The notes under the pieces: generated by a model
Told to the model about the DNA's origin: nothing
The model's input: the letters and a program-made list of their open reading frames with translations, nothing else
The model's database searches: none
Shown: positions 37,561 through 49,200 of the stretch, in pieces
Position numbering within the stretch: the first letter of the stretch is position 1
Layout: each line of letters begins with the position of its first letter
DNA from: Lonicera japonica
Taxonomy: Eukaryota > Streptophyta > Magnoliopsida > Dipsacales > Caprifoliaceae
Assembly (NCBI GenBank): GCA_021464415.1
Contig: CM038470.1
Span: 26,251,601-26,315,600 of the forward strand
Length of the DNA stretch: 64,000 nucleotides
Direction: 5' to 3'
Translations under genes and position numbers: made by a program

Positions 37561-38338
37561 AATGCCTGGATTACCTAAATTGATTCAACACACATATCTC
37601 GTCTCGGATTCATATTTGGTTTGCGATGCACAACTCAAATTATTTTTCAATTGTGTATCATAAATGCTTTACGTCATTCGTTTATTGATTATCTCGAATT
37701 CAATAGTAATATATAACTTGTTTTGGAATAATTTTTTTATGTGGACATTATTACATAAAATGATGAGGGTACAATGAAAAACTGTAAATTGTCAATTTTA
37801 ACTTAATTGAAATTAACCCTATTTAGTGCTATTTTAATTTAAAAAATAAGAGAGAATTTTTTTTTATTAAATACACTGCTAATTTTTTGAAATTGAATCG
37901 TTTTTCAAAGATGAGTAATTTTTCTTCTCTCCCTCTTTTTTTTTTAAATAGAATAAATTATACATAACCTATTTAACTTTAGTCTAGTTTTGTTGATTAT
38001 GAGTCAATTGCGGACTAATCGCATCATATTTAGTAACTCAAACAAATTTTTTTTTTATTAAAAGAGTTGGTTGGGCCGGATATTCTTAGCCTAATTTGTT
38101 CTAACTTGTTATTTCATGAGATTGTAAACCAATTTTTTCAGCCTAGAAGTTATTCACAAAGGATGCAACTTCAAAAATCCAGCAGTGTATCTACTCTCTA
38201 CTTCAAAATAAATAAATAAACAAAATATTAGTCTATTTCAAAGGAAAAAGGAAAAGAAAGACAGTGAAAGAAATAAATTTAATCTATTTCAAAAAAAAAA
38301 AAAACATAGCAAAAGACAATGAAAACAAATAAAATTTA
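37561..38338. other. Gene-free interval
   Basis: AT-rich. 37560-37700 contains a diverged second copy of the end of the duplicated block (GCGATGCA and ACGTCATTC-type words). Nothing else stands out. Confidence 0.5.
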
Positions 38339-39318
38339 GGGGGGTTGTATTTAATTTAGAATCCATAAGATTTTTTTGAACTATTAAAGTCTGTAGGTAT
38401 TCAATTAGGATTCTAAAAAGTATGTTAAAATCTTATTGTATTTAATTAGGATTTTAATATCATTCTAAATCTTATGGAATTGAAAACTCTAATGACTTTG
38501 AAAGATTTATAAACGGATGGACTATGGTGGATTTTATGTCATTCATATAAAATACCAAATTTAAACCTTATGGGGTTGGTTAGTAGTTCACTAGGTCTCT
38601 ATGAATGACGATCTATTTAGCAAGTTATCCGTGTTCACATCCGGCCAGAAGCTTTTTCTTATCCTCCCCATTTCTGTCAAAACTATAGGCACTCCACCAT
38701 GAATAAAAGTTTTATTCTTTCCTCTCTACTTAATAATTTGGTCATCATTCATCAAATTATTACGTCTTTACGTATGGAATGAAAATATACAAAATCTGAA
38801 TAACCCCATTTTTATCATGAGATACAAAATTCATGATGTATATACATCATATATCTATATATGGGTTTCTTACCAAAAAGAGAATTGAATTACTTTATTT
38901 ATATATGGGTCATCATTTTTTTTTGTTCTACGTGTCTTTCAAATTCATGTATAAATTAAAAGTTTTTATATGTTTGCGATATTAGATCTAATAATTCTTG
39001 AAGTTTCAGTTTTTCCTCTAGGTCTAATATCACTATAATTAAACAAAAAGAACGAGTCAAACACCATACGGTCTAGCCTCTATGCTTACAAATTATGGTT
39101 CAAAGAGTTCCATTATCTTTCCAGCTGCTTCTGCTTCTTTTTGGTTATTAGGAGAATCTATGAACCTATTAAAATCTATAAAAATATTAAATAATACATA
39201 CATTAAAATCTGTCAAATTCTATCTAGATTTAAGCAATCCATGGATTTAGTATAATACACAGATTATCAAAGGTTTATCACAATCTTTTAATTTAAATCT
39301 GAATTGAATACATCTCTG
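38339..39318. mobile_element. PIF/Harbinger-like MITE, 980 bp
   Basis: Left end GGGGGGTTGTATTTAATT and right end, on the other strand, CAGAGATGTATTCAATT. TTA flanks both sides (38336-38338 and 39319-39321). Both halves carry related AATCCAT and AAATCT words in inverted orientation. No ORF. Confidence 0.6.
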
Positions 39319-39589
39319 TTACTCTATTTCAAAAGAAAAAAGAATATAAAAAATAGCATTTTATTTAATTAAATGTTTTTTCTTTCTTATTTTCTAAATT
39401 ATTATTTCATCGGACAATTAAAAAAAAGTTCTTATTGGAAAAAGATTTTTACACAAAAGCCAAAGAATAATTTTTTTGTAAATGAAGGGCCTATTTTTTA
39501 TTTTATTGATAAGATGACATGTGTCTTTTTTTCATTGCAAAATGACATCCCAACCCTTGAAATAAACTAAAAAATACCAATATGCATTA

Positions 39590-40070
39590 AAATATAGACT
39601 GCAATATAAATTTTGCAGTCCATATTTCTGGTGCAAAGTTCATATTGCAGTTCATATTTTACTGCAATGTGAACTTTGCAGTTCATATTTCTGGTGCAAA
39701 GTTCATATTGCAGTCCATATTTCACTGCAATATGAATTTTGCAGTCCATATTTTTTGTGCAATTTTCATATTGCAATTCATATTTTACTACAATATGAAC
39801 TTTGTAATCCATATTTTTTTGTGCAAAGTTCATATTGCAGTTCATATTTCACTGCAAAGTTTATATTGTAATATAAATTTATGTGCATTATTTCTCTATT
39901 TCACTACAATATGAACTTTGCAGTCCATATTTTTAGTGCAAAGTTCATATTGCACTCCATATTTTTCTGTAATATGAACATTGCAGTCCATATTTTTTGT
40001 GCAAAATTCATATTGCAGTCAATATTTCACTGCAATATGAACTTTGTAGTCCATATTTTTTGTTTAAAAC
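39590..40070. repeat. Palindromic tandem array (TGCAATATGAACTTTGCAG type)
   Basis: About eight diverged units of about 60 bp, each combining CTGCAATATGAACTTTGCAG and GTGCAAAGTTCATATTGCAG, which are close to inverted copies of each other. As a result both strands stay open and give repetitive peptide frames (39567-39845 minus; 39645-39914 and 39881-40084 plus). These frames are by-products of the repeat, not genes. Confidence 0.85.
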
Positions 40071-41458
40071 CTAAAAGGGTTTGATTAGAACTTGATAAAA
40101 ATAAGGAGGGGTTAATTTAGGTAATAGATAACAGGATTTTTGGTAAAAATCAATGTGTAATAAGACCTTCTACCTAATTTTTAGTTATTTCATTTAACTA
40201 TAGTTAATTTAAGTTGAGATAGAGTTGACAAGTGGCAATTTCTAATGGTGCCCTCGTAGCATATGTAAATATTGCTCACGTCAGAAATTTACTCTTTTTT
40301 TTATATAGGCAATATATACAACTCATATAAATTTAAAAGGGTTGAAATGTGAATACATGTATCACATATGTTCTTATATAATATATGCTATGATATTTAT
40401 TTTAAGGAAAAAATAGAGAATAATAAAGCTTAATTTGATGTAAATGCCAGCTTTTCGGGATTGGAAAAATGGGAAAGACCTCAAAGGGATTGGATCAAGT
40501 TGAACACCGATGCTAAGGTCACGATAGGAGTAAATTTTGTTTGTACGATTATTCCCGGTTAGGACGAGAATTGTAAGTTCTTGTTCTTTTTAATTCAACA
40601 ATAACAAGTGTTTTAGGCTAACTTGCGCATATTTCGAATTAATCCTCTCCTATATCAGTCAAAGGCAAGTTATCAACAATACTATAAGATTCACGAGACA
40701 TTACTCGCCGTGTGGCCTTGAAAGACTTGTTTACTCAAGAATTTAAACCTAAGACTTTTTGCTTCACGAGATATCAAGTTCTATACTTTAGCCATTGGGC
40801 TGAACCCTTGGAGTTATATATTGTAAATTCACCATATACCTAATTAGAGTTGTGTACACTACTTAATTCATACCACCTTGTTCCCATAATGAGCTTGAAA
40901 AATAGAAGTACAACATGCTTAAATTTAAAGCACAAAATCTTTCAACCCTATAACTGAAAGAGGACATAAAGAAATCATGCTCAAATTCATATATCCTTAT
41001 TCTAATGCATTAACCACCAAAAACCAAATTTACTTTTTAAAAAAATAAATAAATTAAAACAGTAGTATATACATGTTTTAATGAAGATTAACAACGGATT
41101 GGATATGAACTGAATCGTGATGTATCCAAACCAAATTCAATTAACAATATACTTAATATGATCTAATCCATGAATCCAATAGATATGGAAAATACTAATC
41201 TATATCAAAATTTGTTATGAAATAAATATCGGATAGTATATCTGATTTAATCCAAAAATTGAAGAATTATTGGCCCAACATGATTCTAATCAAATTTTAT
41301 TACGAGACCAATAATTATTTTTATAAATATGCAATAACAAATATACATAATATATAAATGTGTAAATATATCTGTCAAATTAGATTGCTAACATAATCGC
41401 TTTATTAATCAAAATATTGAATAAATTTAGATTGGCTTTAGATAAATAAATGGGAAAA
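40071..41458. other. Gene-free interval with a SINE-like copy
   Basis: Apart from the SINE-like sequence at 40530-40815, no feature was recognised. 41040-41400 is AT-rich with repeated AATCCA-type words. Confidence 0.5.
40530..40815 (-). mobile_element. Probable tRNA-derived SINE
   Basis: On the minus strand the head reads CAGCCCAATGGCTAAAGT, with an A-box-like TGGCTAAAG, and about 45 bases later AGGTTTAAATTC, a B-box-like word. A tRNA-unrelated body of about 200 bp follows. This arrangement is usual for plant SINEs. The tail and target duplication were not resolved. Confidence 0.5.
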
Positions 41459-42568
41459 TGGGTTTAGAGACCTCCTTTCATAATTTTATACAACAAAAGG
41501 ACATCATACATTAGCTTAATGAATGAAGGATTCTTTCATATTATTGTTTTAATGTAAGGACAATTTTGATTTTTAGATTAGTTGTAAGTATTTTGTCTTT
41601 TATAAATTAGATAATTTCAGAATTTTAAAATGACTAAACTACCCTTCCTTCTTTCAACTCATAATCCTACGCACATAAACAATGAGGAGGGATAGGCGAT
41701 ACAATTCGTTGGGAGAGGCGAGAAGAGAGGGAAAAGCATAGTACGATTCAAGAGAGGAATGCTATCATCTTATATTGATGGAAAGCATCATAGATCGACG
41801 GGATTAACGAAGAAAAGGAGAAGAAATTTCTTAGCTCCATGGATGTTGAAACACTATCTAGGTATAGCTTTTTTCTTTTTTTCTTTTCATGTTTTTAGTT
41901 GTGATTTTGCTTCGTTTTGGTTTGTTTTAGCTTATATTTAGAGGATTTGATGAAATAGCGTTCAATCAATTCATGTATATTTAGATTATGGAGGATTTGA
42001 TGAAATAGCAATTGAATGCTCTGTTTTCGTTTTTCTTTTCCTCATAACTACAGAAAAACTGCAAAACTGATTTTGCAGTTTTTTAGTTTTGATGATATAT
42101 TTAGATTATAGAAAGCTATCACGTTTTTTGCTTTTATTTGTGTAAAAGTTATAGAAATATTACTTCATTTTGGTTGTTTTAGCTTATGTTTAAAAGATTT
42201 GATCCAATAATAAGTGATTGTTCATGTTTTTAAAGTTAGTTTTAGCATCCTTGTGATCTATCTATGTATATGCTCTGTTTTTCCTTTTTTTTCCTTTGTG
42301 CAGAAAAAACTGCAAAATTGACTTTGCAGTTTTTCAGTTTTTGATCTAAGTTTTTTTAAGTGCATTATTTCTGCATTTGATTCTTATGTTGTAGGTTTTG
42401 GTTAGTTTAAATGTGTGATTTCATTTGTGAATGAATGAACATACATGTTTGTTATGCAATGTATTGCTTCTAAATTTTTATGTCTCATTTTTTAGGGATA
42501 TTGATAGAGGCATTATAGACGTGGTTTATTATAATGGTTGTTCTTTTAGAATTTGATTATTTCTTGGT

Positions 42569-43426
42569 ATGAGTGTTGAAGAACTAAAACGTTTAGTGTG
42601 CGAGAGGTGGTCCGATATTAATCCCTTGTGTGTAAACCTATTTGTTACTTGTGATGACAAATATTTTGTTTTAGATAGGAATGATGAAATTCAATGCATG
42701 GTTTGTTTCGCAATGATAAAAATAGTGGAAAATATAAATATTTTTGTTAGGCGGATGGAAGGTTCTAAATTTTTAACGTCAGATGATCAGTGTGCTAGTA
42801 GTCCTTCAGGTTTTATGAGTCGTGTTGATGAAATTGAAGCACACGAACCACATAATTGTAGTGCTTGGGCTAATGCTATTATATGTATTGGACAAAGATT
42901 TCCGGGAGGAGCCATTAAGTTTCGAACGAGTTGGAAAACTTTCTTGTGTCCAGAAGTTGAAAAATGCTTGAAAGAGAATGTTAATGAGAGTTCGACATGG
43001 AGGGTTGTCAAATCATCTGATTCGATCTTTGAAGTTATAGAGCAAAAGTCTTATCGCGTAGATCTTTTGACATGGGAGTGTGGTTGTAATTCATGGCAGA
43101 TTAATGGCTTCCCATGTTCATACTCCGTTTTGTGTATTTTGACCAATAGGAATGTTGTTTATGACTATTGCGATCCTTGTTTCTTTACATGTAACTTTCA
43201 GAGCTCTTATGCTCATACAATTTACCCGGTGCCAACTTCTGACCGTCCTACTAATGTCTCTGATGTATCAAAAATTTTATCTCCCGATTGTAAAACTCAA
43301 CTCGGTCTTCTTAAAAAGAATCGAATTGAGAGCGCTGACTCAAGTATAAAGAAGAAACAGAAGTGTGGAAGGTGTAACCGTTATGGATATCACAATACGA
43401 AGACGTGCACTGCATTAATTGTTTAG
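42569..43426 (+). CDS. MULE transposase-derived protein lacking the DDE core
   Basis: A single 285-codon frame. Residues 1-60 resemble the PB1-like N-terminal part of plant MuDR-type transposases, and about 106-120 (GQRFPGGAIKFR) the start of the MuDR domain. The sequence then passes directly into the region normally found after the catalytic domain: a VVKSSDSIFEV stretch, a SWIM-type zinc finger (Cys171, Cys173, Cys183) and a C-terminal zinc knuckle (Cys266, Cys269, His275, Cys280). The DDE catalytic domain of several hundred residues is absent with the frame kept. In the SWIM motif the usual histidine is Tyr185, and the knuckle spacing has one extra residue, so metal binding may be impaired. 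It cannot be an active transposase by itself; it could be a degenerate MULE gene or, less likely, a retained DNA-binding protein. Confidence 0.75.
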   Translation: MSVEELKRLVCERWSDINPLCVNLFVTCDDKYFVLDRNDEIQCMVCFAMIKIVENINIFVRRMEGSKFLTSDDQCASSPSGFMSRVDEIEAHEPHNCSAWANAIICIGQRFPGGAIKFRTSWKTFLCPEVEKCLKENVNESSTWRVVKSSDSIFEVIEQKSYRVDLLTWECGCNSWQINGFPCSYSVLCILTNRNVVYDYCDPCFFTCNFQSSYAHTIYPVPTSDRPTNVSDVSKILSPDCKTQLGLLKKNRIESADSSIKKKQKCGRCNRYGYHNTKTCTALIV

Positions 43427-43664
43427 ATTTTACTATGGCATAGTATAATTACATTTAGCGAATTTTGGAATTTTGAAATTCTTGGTATGATGGTATTTGA
43501 GAATTTTTTCATATTCCTTTAGTTTTGATTTTAAAAAAAATGTAATTTTGATTTTGATATATGAATGATGATGTTTTTCTATTTTTGTGGAATAAACAAT
43601 ATCAAGATGTTGCTATTCTTTGCAAGTTGTTTATTTAAATGCGAAAGACATTGATTATCTATGC

Positions 43665-43910
43665 TAAATTGCACTCGGATTTAGTGCAAAAGGGTTTTTG
43701 CAGTCAAATATTTTTGGTAAATTGCACGCGGATTTAGTGCAAAATCATTTTTGCAGTGAAATGTTTCTAAAGATTGTACACGCATTTAGTGCAAAATCGA
43801 TTTTGCAGTGAAATGTTTCTAAAGATTACATGCGCATTTAATGCAAAATCGTTTTTGCAGTGAAATATTTCAGTGCAAAAGCGATTTTGCACTAAATGCG
43901 AGTGGGAGGT
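43665..43910. repeat. Palindromic tandem repeats in the MULE 3' part
   Basis: Three to four units of about 65 bp with the core TGCAAAATCGATTTTGCA (a perfect 18-base palindrome at 43790-43807) and a last arm AGTGCAAAAGCGATTTTGCACT-like at about 43876-43897. The core is shared with the array at 20510-20960. Confidence 0.8.
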
Positions 43911-44369
43911 TGATGGCACAACTCGTAATTAACCAAAAAAAAGGTTTTTTTTTTTCTCATTTTGGCTTAATATTAGTAAGACACTTGTCACGATTATATT
44001 AATTGTCCTTATTTTACAATAAGAATATAAGGTGTCCTTTTAGTGGTTTTAATTTTGTAAGAGACCCTTTAAACCCATTGCCTCTAAGTAAATTATGAAT
44101 TATTTCCTAATCAGATCAAATTCGAATAAAAATTCCATCCGTTGACAAATTTAGTTTTAAGCCGTGTCTAACCAAATTCGCCAGAGCCCAGTTTGAAGCC
44201 ATGCAGATTTTGTTTGCAAATTAAATGTAACTACAATTCAACACTCTACAGTGTAGTCATGTTAGTCCTCGTGGACAAAAGTCAACCCATCTAAACTGCA
44301 CTTTGCAGGATGTGGCATCTTTATAATCAAACATCTGTCACCCATTACAGAGTTAAAATCTTGCCCTTA

Positions 44370-44900
44370 GAGTGTGTTTGATTGGTAATATTTTCTATGA
44401 AAAATGAGCATTTTTTACTTGATTTGACAACTTAAGGTGTTTAATTGCATTTTTTTTCTAGGTAATTCAATTCTCACTTTTGTCTCACACATGTGTATTT
44501 TCAAGGCAATTGAGGAAAATATTTTCTTTGGGGGAGGTGGTTTTTGTTTTTCATGCTTGGGCACGATTCACGAGACAAAATTTTTACCATTTTTTACATT
44601 AAAAATGCCATAACTTAAAATATAAAATTTAAAATAATATAAAAATTTAATATTTAAAATATACTAATCAAGATCAATTAAACAAGATCCGTCATGACTA
44701 TATAATTATGTAAAAAAAAAATACCAATAATTTTTTCTACATTAAAAATGCCATAATACAACAAATATTTTCCGGGTAGAAAACTAAGGCAATCAAACAC
44801 ACTGCACTACATTTTCCATGCAACTCAATTCTAGGCAATTCAATTACCCGTAACTTATTTTCTTTACATGCAAATTCCATGCTTGTAATCAAACGCACCC
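44370..44900. mobile_element. Tourist-like MITE, 531 bp
   Basis: Left end GAGTGTGTTTGATTGGTAAT and right end, on the other strand, GGGTGCGTTTGATTACAAG. TTA flanks both sides (44367-44369 and 44901-44903). No ORF. Confidence 0.78.
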
Positions 44901-45041
44901 TTAAAGAAAAAAAAAATGTGTAGTCATAAATGCCAGCCTGGCCGTAAAATATCCATTTTGCTTAATATCATACATTAGTGAAATAGTGGGTTTTTTAACA
45001 AGAAAATAAAAGAAAAGGAAACCACGACTTTTGTTAGCATA

Positions 45042-45730
45042 TCTATATCTATACTATATATAAAAATACAAATAATTTAAGTATTTTTTTTTGTGAAGAT
45101 AAATATGCCTCTTAATTTTAAATAAAAGATTTTAAGATTTATATTAAATAAAATAGTATAAAGTGTTTAACTACATATATTTTTATATTAGTATTATTAT
45201 TCTAAATAAATTCAAACTCTACTTTATTGGCTAAAATAATTAAACAATTTAGAGTTTGTGTTGAATTAAGTGTTTTCTATAAAACTTTTATTAACTTCAT
45301 AACAAACTTCCCAAGAAAAGATGTTATTTAATAGATCATATTAAAATTACAAAAATTTTAGCGTGAATTAGAATTTTGTTCCAAAGTTCACCATAAAAGT
45401 ATGTGTATTAAACTCTATTTTACTTGATTGCTTTTAACATTATAATAAATCAATTTTATATTTATTTACTAATTCTAAAACTTACTAAAAATATATTCGA
45501 TTAAGAGACTACTTGGCTACCTATGCACTAAAAAAATTTACAGCAACAAATTTTTATGATTTTTTTATAATTATCAATTGAATTTTACACTTGATACTAT
45601 GTTTTGTTTATATATTATTATTTTTATTTCATACTAATTATTCAATTCTCAATATACATATTCATTAATGAACTTAAATGATATTTATCGAGCACTAAAA
45701 TTACGTGCAATGCACGTGCACAAAAACTAG
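45042..45730 (+). mobile_element. Non-autonomous Helitron
   Basis: The 3' end has a hairpin ACGTGCA-A-TGCACGT (45703-45717), then 9 bases, then CTAG (45727-45730), followed by T. The 5' end starts with TC after an A (45042, or 45048 in a repeated TCTATA word) and continues CTATACTATATATAAAA. TC start, hairpin, CTAG end and insertion between A and T are the Helitron signature. 689 bp without Rep or helicase coding. Confidence 0.75.
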
Positions 45731-46279
45731 TGTTCTAAAAGGTACTAAAAATAAAATCACAGCAAAGTTTTATCAGTTACAAAAATTTAGGTGAAGAGAC
45801 TCTCTCGATCCAAAATTAAGATAAGTTATAAGTTTTAGTGATTGCCCATTGAAAAAAACCGTTAGTAGTAAGATTTAAACATAATATAAACAATATATTC
45901 AAATCCTCACTAACTTAACCAACCATAGTTAGCATATCAAAGACTTGAACTCACGATTTTTGTTTAGGCAAGAGCAGTAACTTACTATTAAACCACTAAT
46001 TCTTTTATTTTTCTTATGTTTTTCATATAAGTTTATATGAGCAATGTTACATCTACCGGTTATTCATACTGAATGCATTGCTAGATTTTACATTCTCGAA
46101 ATGTGCGGATTATGATTATCCGACAAATGAAGCTGGTAACAATATCATTTTCCAAGTTATATTCAACCCTACGCATATGCAACAAACTTTTACTATAACA
46201 TTTCTTCGATACCGTCAATCACCAGAATGCAACTCTGTTTATATCCTAAGTTTTTTCATGTCACAGTCCCACCCTCCTA
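45731..46279. other. Interval downstream of the dioxygenase gene
   Basis: No gene. 45930-46005 on the minus strand has a tRNA-like B-box GAGTTCAAGTC and may be a SINE fragment. The last 200-250 bases may include the dioxygenase 3' untranslated region. Confidence 0.4.
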
Positions 46280-49200
46280 TTATAAATATGTAAGCCTGAA
46301 CCGCTCATTCAGGTAATCTCCACTGTGAATTGGCGGAAACCTACACACAAACAATGTATTTAACTTCTCTTCTTTTCTTTTGGTTGGGGAATCAACTATC
46401 AACAATGACTAACGTAAAAAGAGCACAAAAAGCTAGTACATAAAATAACGTTAGACTCTAGATTAGTCAACAATTAAGGGACCGTTTGGGTGTCTCTTAC
46501 GTTGTGAATTGAGCCATTACAATTGGGGAATATATGAGTCGGTTCAAGCAAAACTTGAAATTACCTAATTCAAGAATTAGGGAATTCAATCTACCCTCCA
46601 TATCTGTATATTTCAAAGGGATTCGATGTCCACAACTACGGTTATTCAAGTGTTTGGTTTACCAGTTGTTTCGCACAACCCTAACTATTGAGGATTAGGC
46701 GTCCTATAAGTACAAACGATGGGCTGCTCAATATGAACATTTACGGACAAATAACATGACAAAAAATTTGACCCTAAGAAGCCTGATAATGAGTTTGTAA
46801 ACTACTGATAGGAATTTAAAAAATAGACGCAAATGTAAAGAAATAAACAAATAATGAGGTGAAGAAAAAAACTATACCTTGGAGGAGACGACTCGCTGCA
46901 GCAACTTTTCAAGCATTCCACCACAAAGTCCAGATGTGGATCCAAGAAGAACGCCATCTACACACATTTTGCAATTTACACAAATCAATATAAGCTTATT
47001 ATATGATTGACAAGTTATCTTACCTCGTTACTCAAATGGCGTGGTTAATCACCAGCAAAAAGTGCGGGAAATATCACAAAAGCAATAAGTAACCCCTTAC
47101 AAAGTATCGCTAAAGTAGGTTTGATTGTAAATGTAGAAAATGATTGAAGAAACAACTGGTTTTTTATGAGAAGTTCGAAAATGAGATGGGGATAGTTGGA
47201 AAATGAGATGAGATCCTCATCTCATTTTCCAACTTCTCATATAAATTAATCATTTTTCCAATTATCTTTCGACTTTGAAATCAAATGGCCCTAGATTTCG
47301 TTTTCGGAGTGCTATTGTGTACAACAAATCATCTCGATTGATTTATTTTGTCACCTTCCATCACTCAATCTTACAGTAATGATAATTACTGATGAATACC
47401 TTAAAACTTTCGAAACGTCACGTTTGATGTTTACTTTATCCAAAGCTGGGGCCCAAAAAGTTGGAAAGTACTTTACACCATTTTGTTTTTCAGCTAGTTT
47501 CACTCCAAAACAAGGACCCTAGAAGTGAAAGATGAGATATACCAGTACATATGCAATCGATAAATGTTATAGATTAAGAAGTGGGTATGATGTGTAGATC
47601 TCAACATTCATGCATTTTCAGAAAAAAATTCATCAAGTTTTGTTCTATAGAGAGTAGACTGATGAAAATTTAGACAACCAGCATAAATAAGCACTAAACA
47701 TATCGTAGAAAATAACCGGCCCGAATAGATCAATCCAAACTATCCAATCAGCACTATCTTTGATCCAATAGAAATTTTAGTTCCACATTGGACTATTCAC
47801 CATGGGGATGTGCCCCTTATTCTCTGTCATTGCTTATTTTCTCTTAGAGAGATACTTTTATCATAGTTAGACAAGTTTTCTCTGAAAAAATTAATTAATA
47901 AGGGATCAGAAAAGCTTTTTATGAGTATTGAGGTCGAAATTTTGTATTAAGCATGAGTAGCGGTTCTAAAAAGACTTTTGAGATATTGTGCCAAGTAATA
48001 GGAAGACATGCAAAAACACAAAACATTATATAAATACTCAAGAATATGTAAGTTGGGAAGTGAATGTTGATTACAGAATAGCGTTCTTGCCCAGTGGGCA
48101 TCACTCTGTGCACTGTAGATCTGCAAATGACAATGTCAAATTAAAAAACAAAGAACGAAAATATAAGAAAAGGAAATCGTCCCATATAGACGAAGAAAAT
48201 ATTGAACTGGTTAAGTTACAAGAATGATAATACCGAAACAAACAGTTAGTCCACCGCTCCATCATGTCTCCAATGTTGACCACCGAGGCCCTGCAAAAAT
48301 TAAAAACTTTAGGGGTGCGTTTGGTGCGCCAGATAAAGAGGTAGGATATGATGAAACCCATTTAAAGAAACAAATGATAAGAAGAATTCCTCTTTATTCA
48401 TTATTTTCACTTTATTTTGACAAGAAGTTGTGTTCAACACAACCATGCGGTTAAACTGAAAAACGAACCGACATTCTGGTTTTACACCTAATTTCAACAA
48501 AACCGAACTACTTGACAGGCAAAAATTGACCAGGGTCGGTTTGGTCTTTGGGCCTAAACTATAGTTTTGGGCTGGGTGTCTATGATTTTTGAAATTTTTT
48601 AATCTCTTAGGCCTTCTTTTCTTGTTGAATCTTTAATTAGGCTTTTTCTCTTAAATATATTAACATTCTTTGGCCTTCTTTTCCACTGAACCTATAAAAA
48701 TACGACGAGTGTATAGTTTTATACACCCAAAAAATGACCATTGTACTGCCCTTATTCAGTTGTCCAATTTTTGAACTGAACCAAAAATCTTGAAAAACCG
48801 CTCGGGTCGGGTTAGTTCGGGTCGATTCTGTTTTTGGTTTTGGCGGTTTTCTGCACACACCCCTACCTGTTTGTATTATTTTCTTCCATTAACCCATGAA
48901 GTTTGCAATTATGGACTCACCCTTTGATATGATGAACATCCTCCCAGACCTGCGGTTGTCTAAATTTTTCCCAGCAGACCTGTCAATACTAAAAAGCTGA
49001 ATAAAGCCTTAATAATATAATTAATTTTTTTTCAAAAGAAAAATAACAAGTCAGATAAATCAAACATGCCTGAAGTCCAGGAACTCCATTTGTTGCCAGA
49101 AGAGTTATCATTCCATAATCTGAATGAGCTGAAGCACCATAAACTACTTCTTCATCAGAAATCCCCAAATCACCTATACAAAAAGAACAGGAGGGTCACG

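Larger units (their letters stand above)
41459..44085 (+). mobile_element. Mutator-like element (MULE) with degenerate TIRs
   Basis: The left end (AATGGGTTTAGAGA, then AAAAGGACA about 40 bases in) and the right end read on the other strand (AATGGGTTTAAAGG, then AAAAGGACA) form a diverged long inverted repeat of at least 50 bp. Between them lies a transposase-derived ORF (42569-43426). Both flanks of the ORF carry TTTTGCAGTTTT-type hairpins. A 9-bp target duplication could not be fixed: CTAAGTAAA on the right resembles ATAAATAAA on the left. Confidence 0.6.

Noticed and set aside
39567..40084. Frames of 92, 89 and 67 codons with repeated motifs on both strands
   Set aside because: They arise from a near-palindromic tandem repeat; the peptide periodicity mirrors the DNA unit and no domain is recognisable.
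46487..46680. Possible Tourist-like start GGGACCGTTTGGGTG in the last dioxygenase intron
   Set aside because: No matching right end with CCAAACGGTCCC was found.
48312..48855. MITE with GGGGTGCGTTTGG at the left and ACACACCCC at the right in a dioxygenase intron
   Set aside because: The two ends match only in the outermost bases and the interior looks like two different repeats, so I did not define one element.
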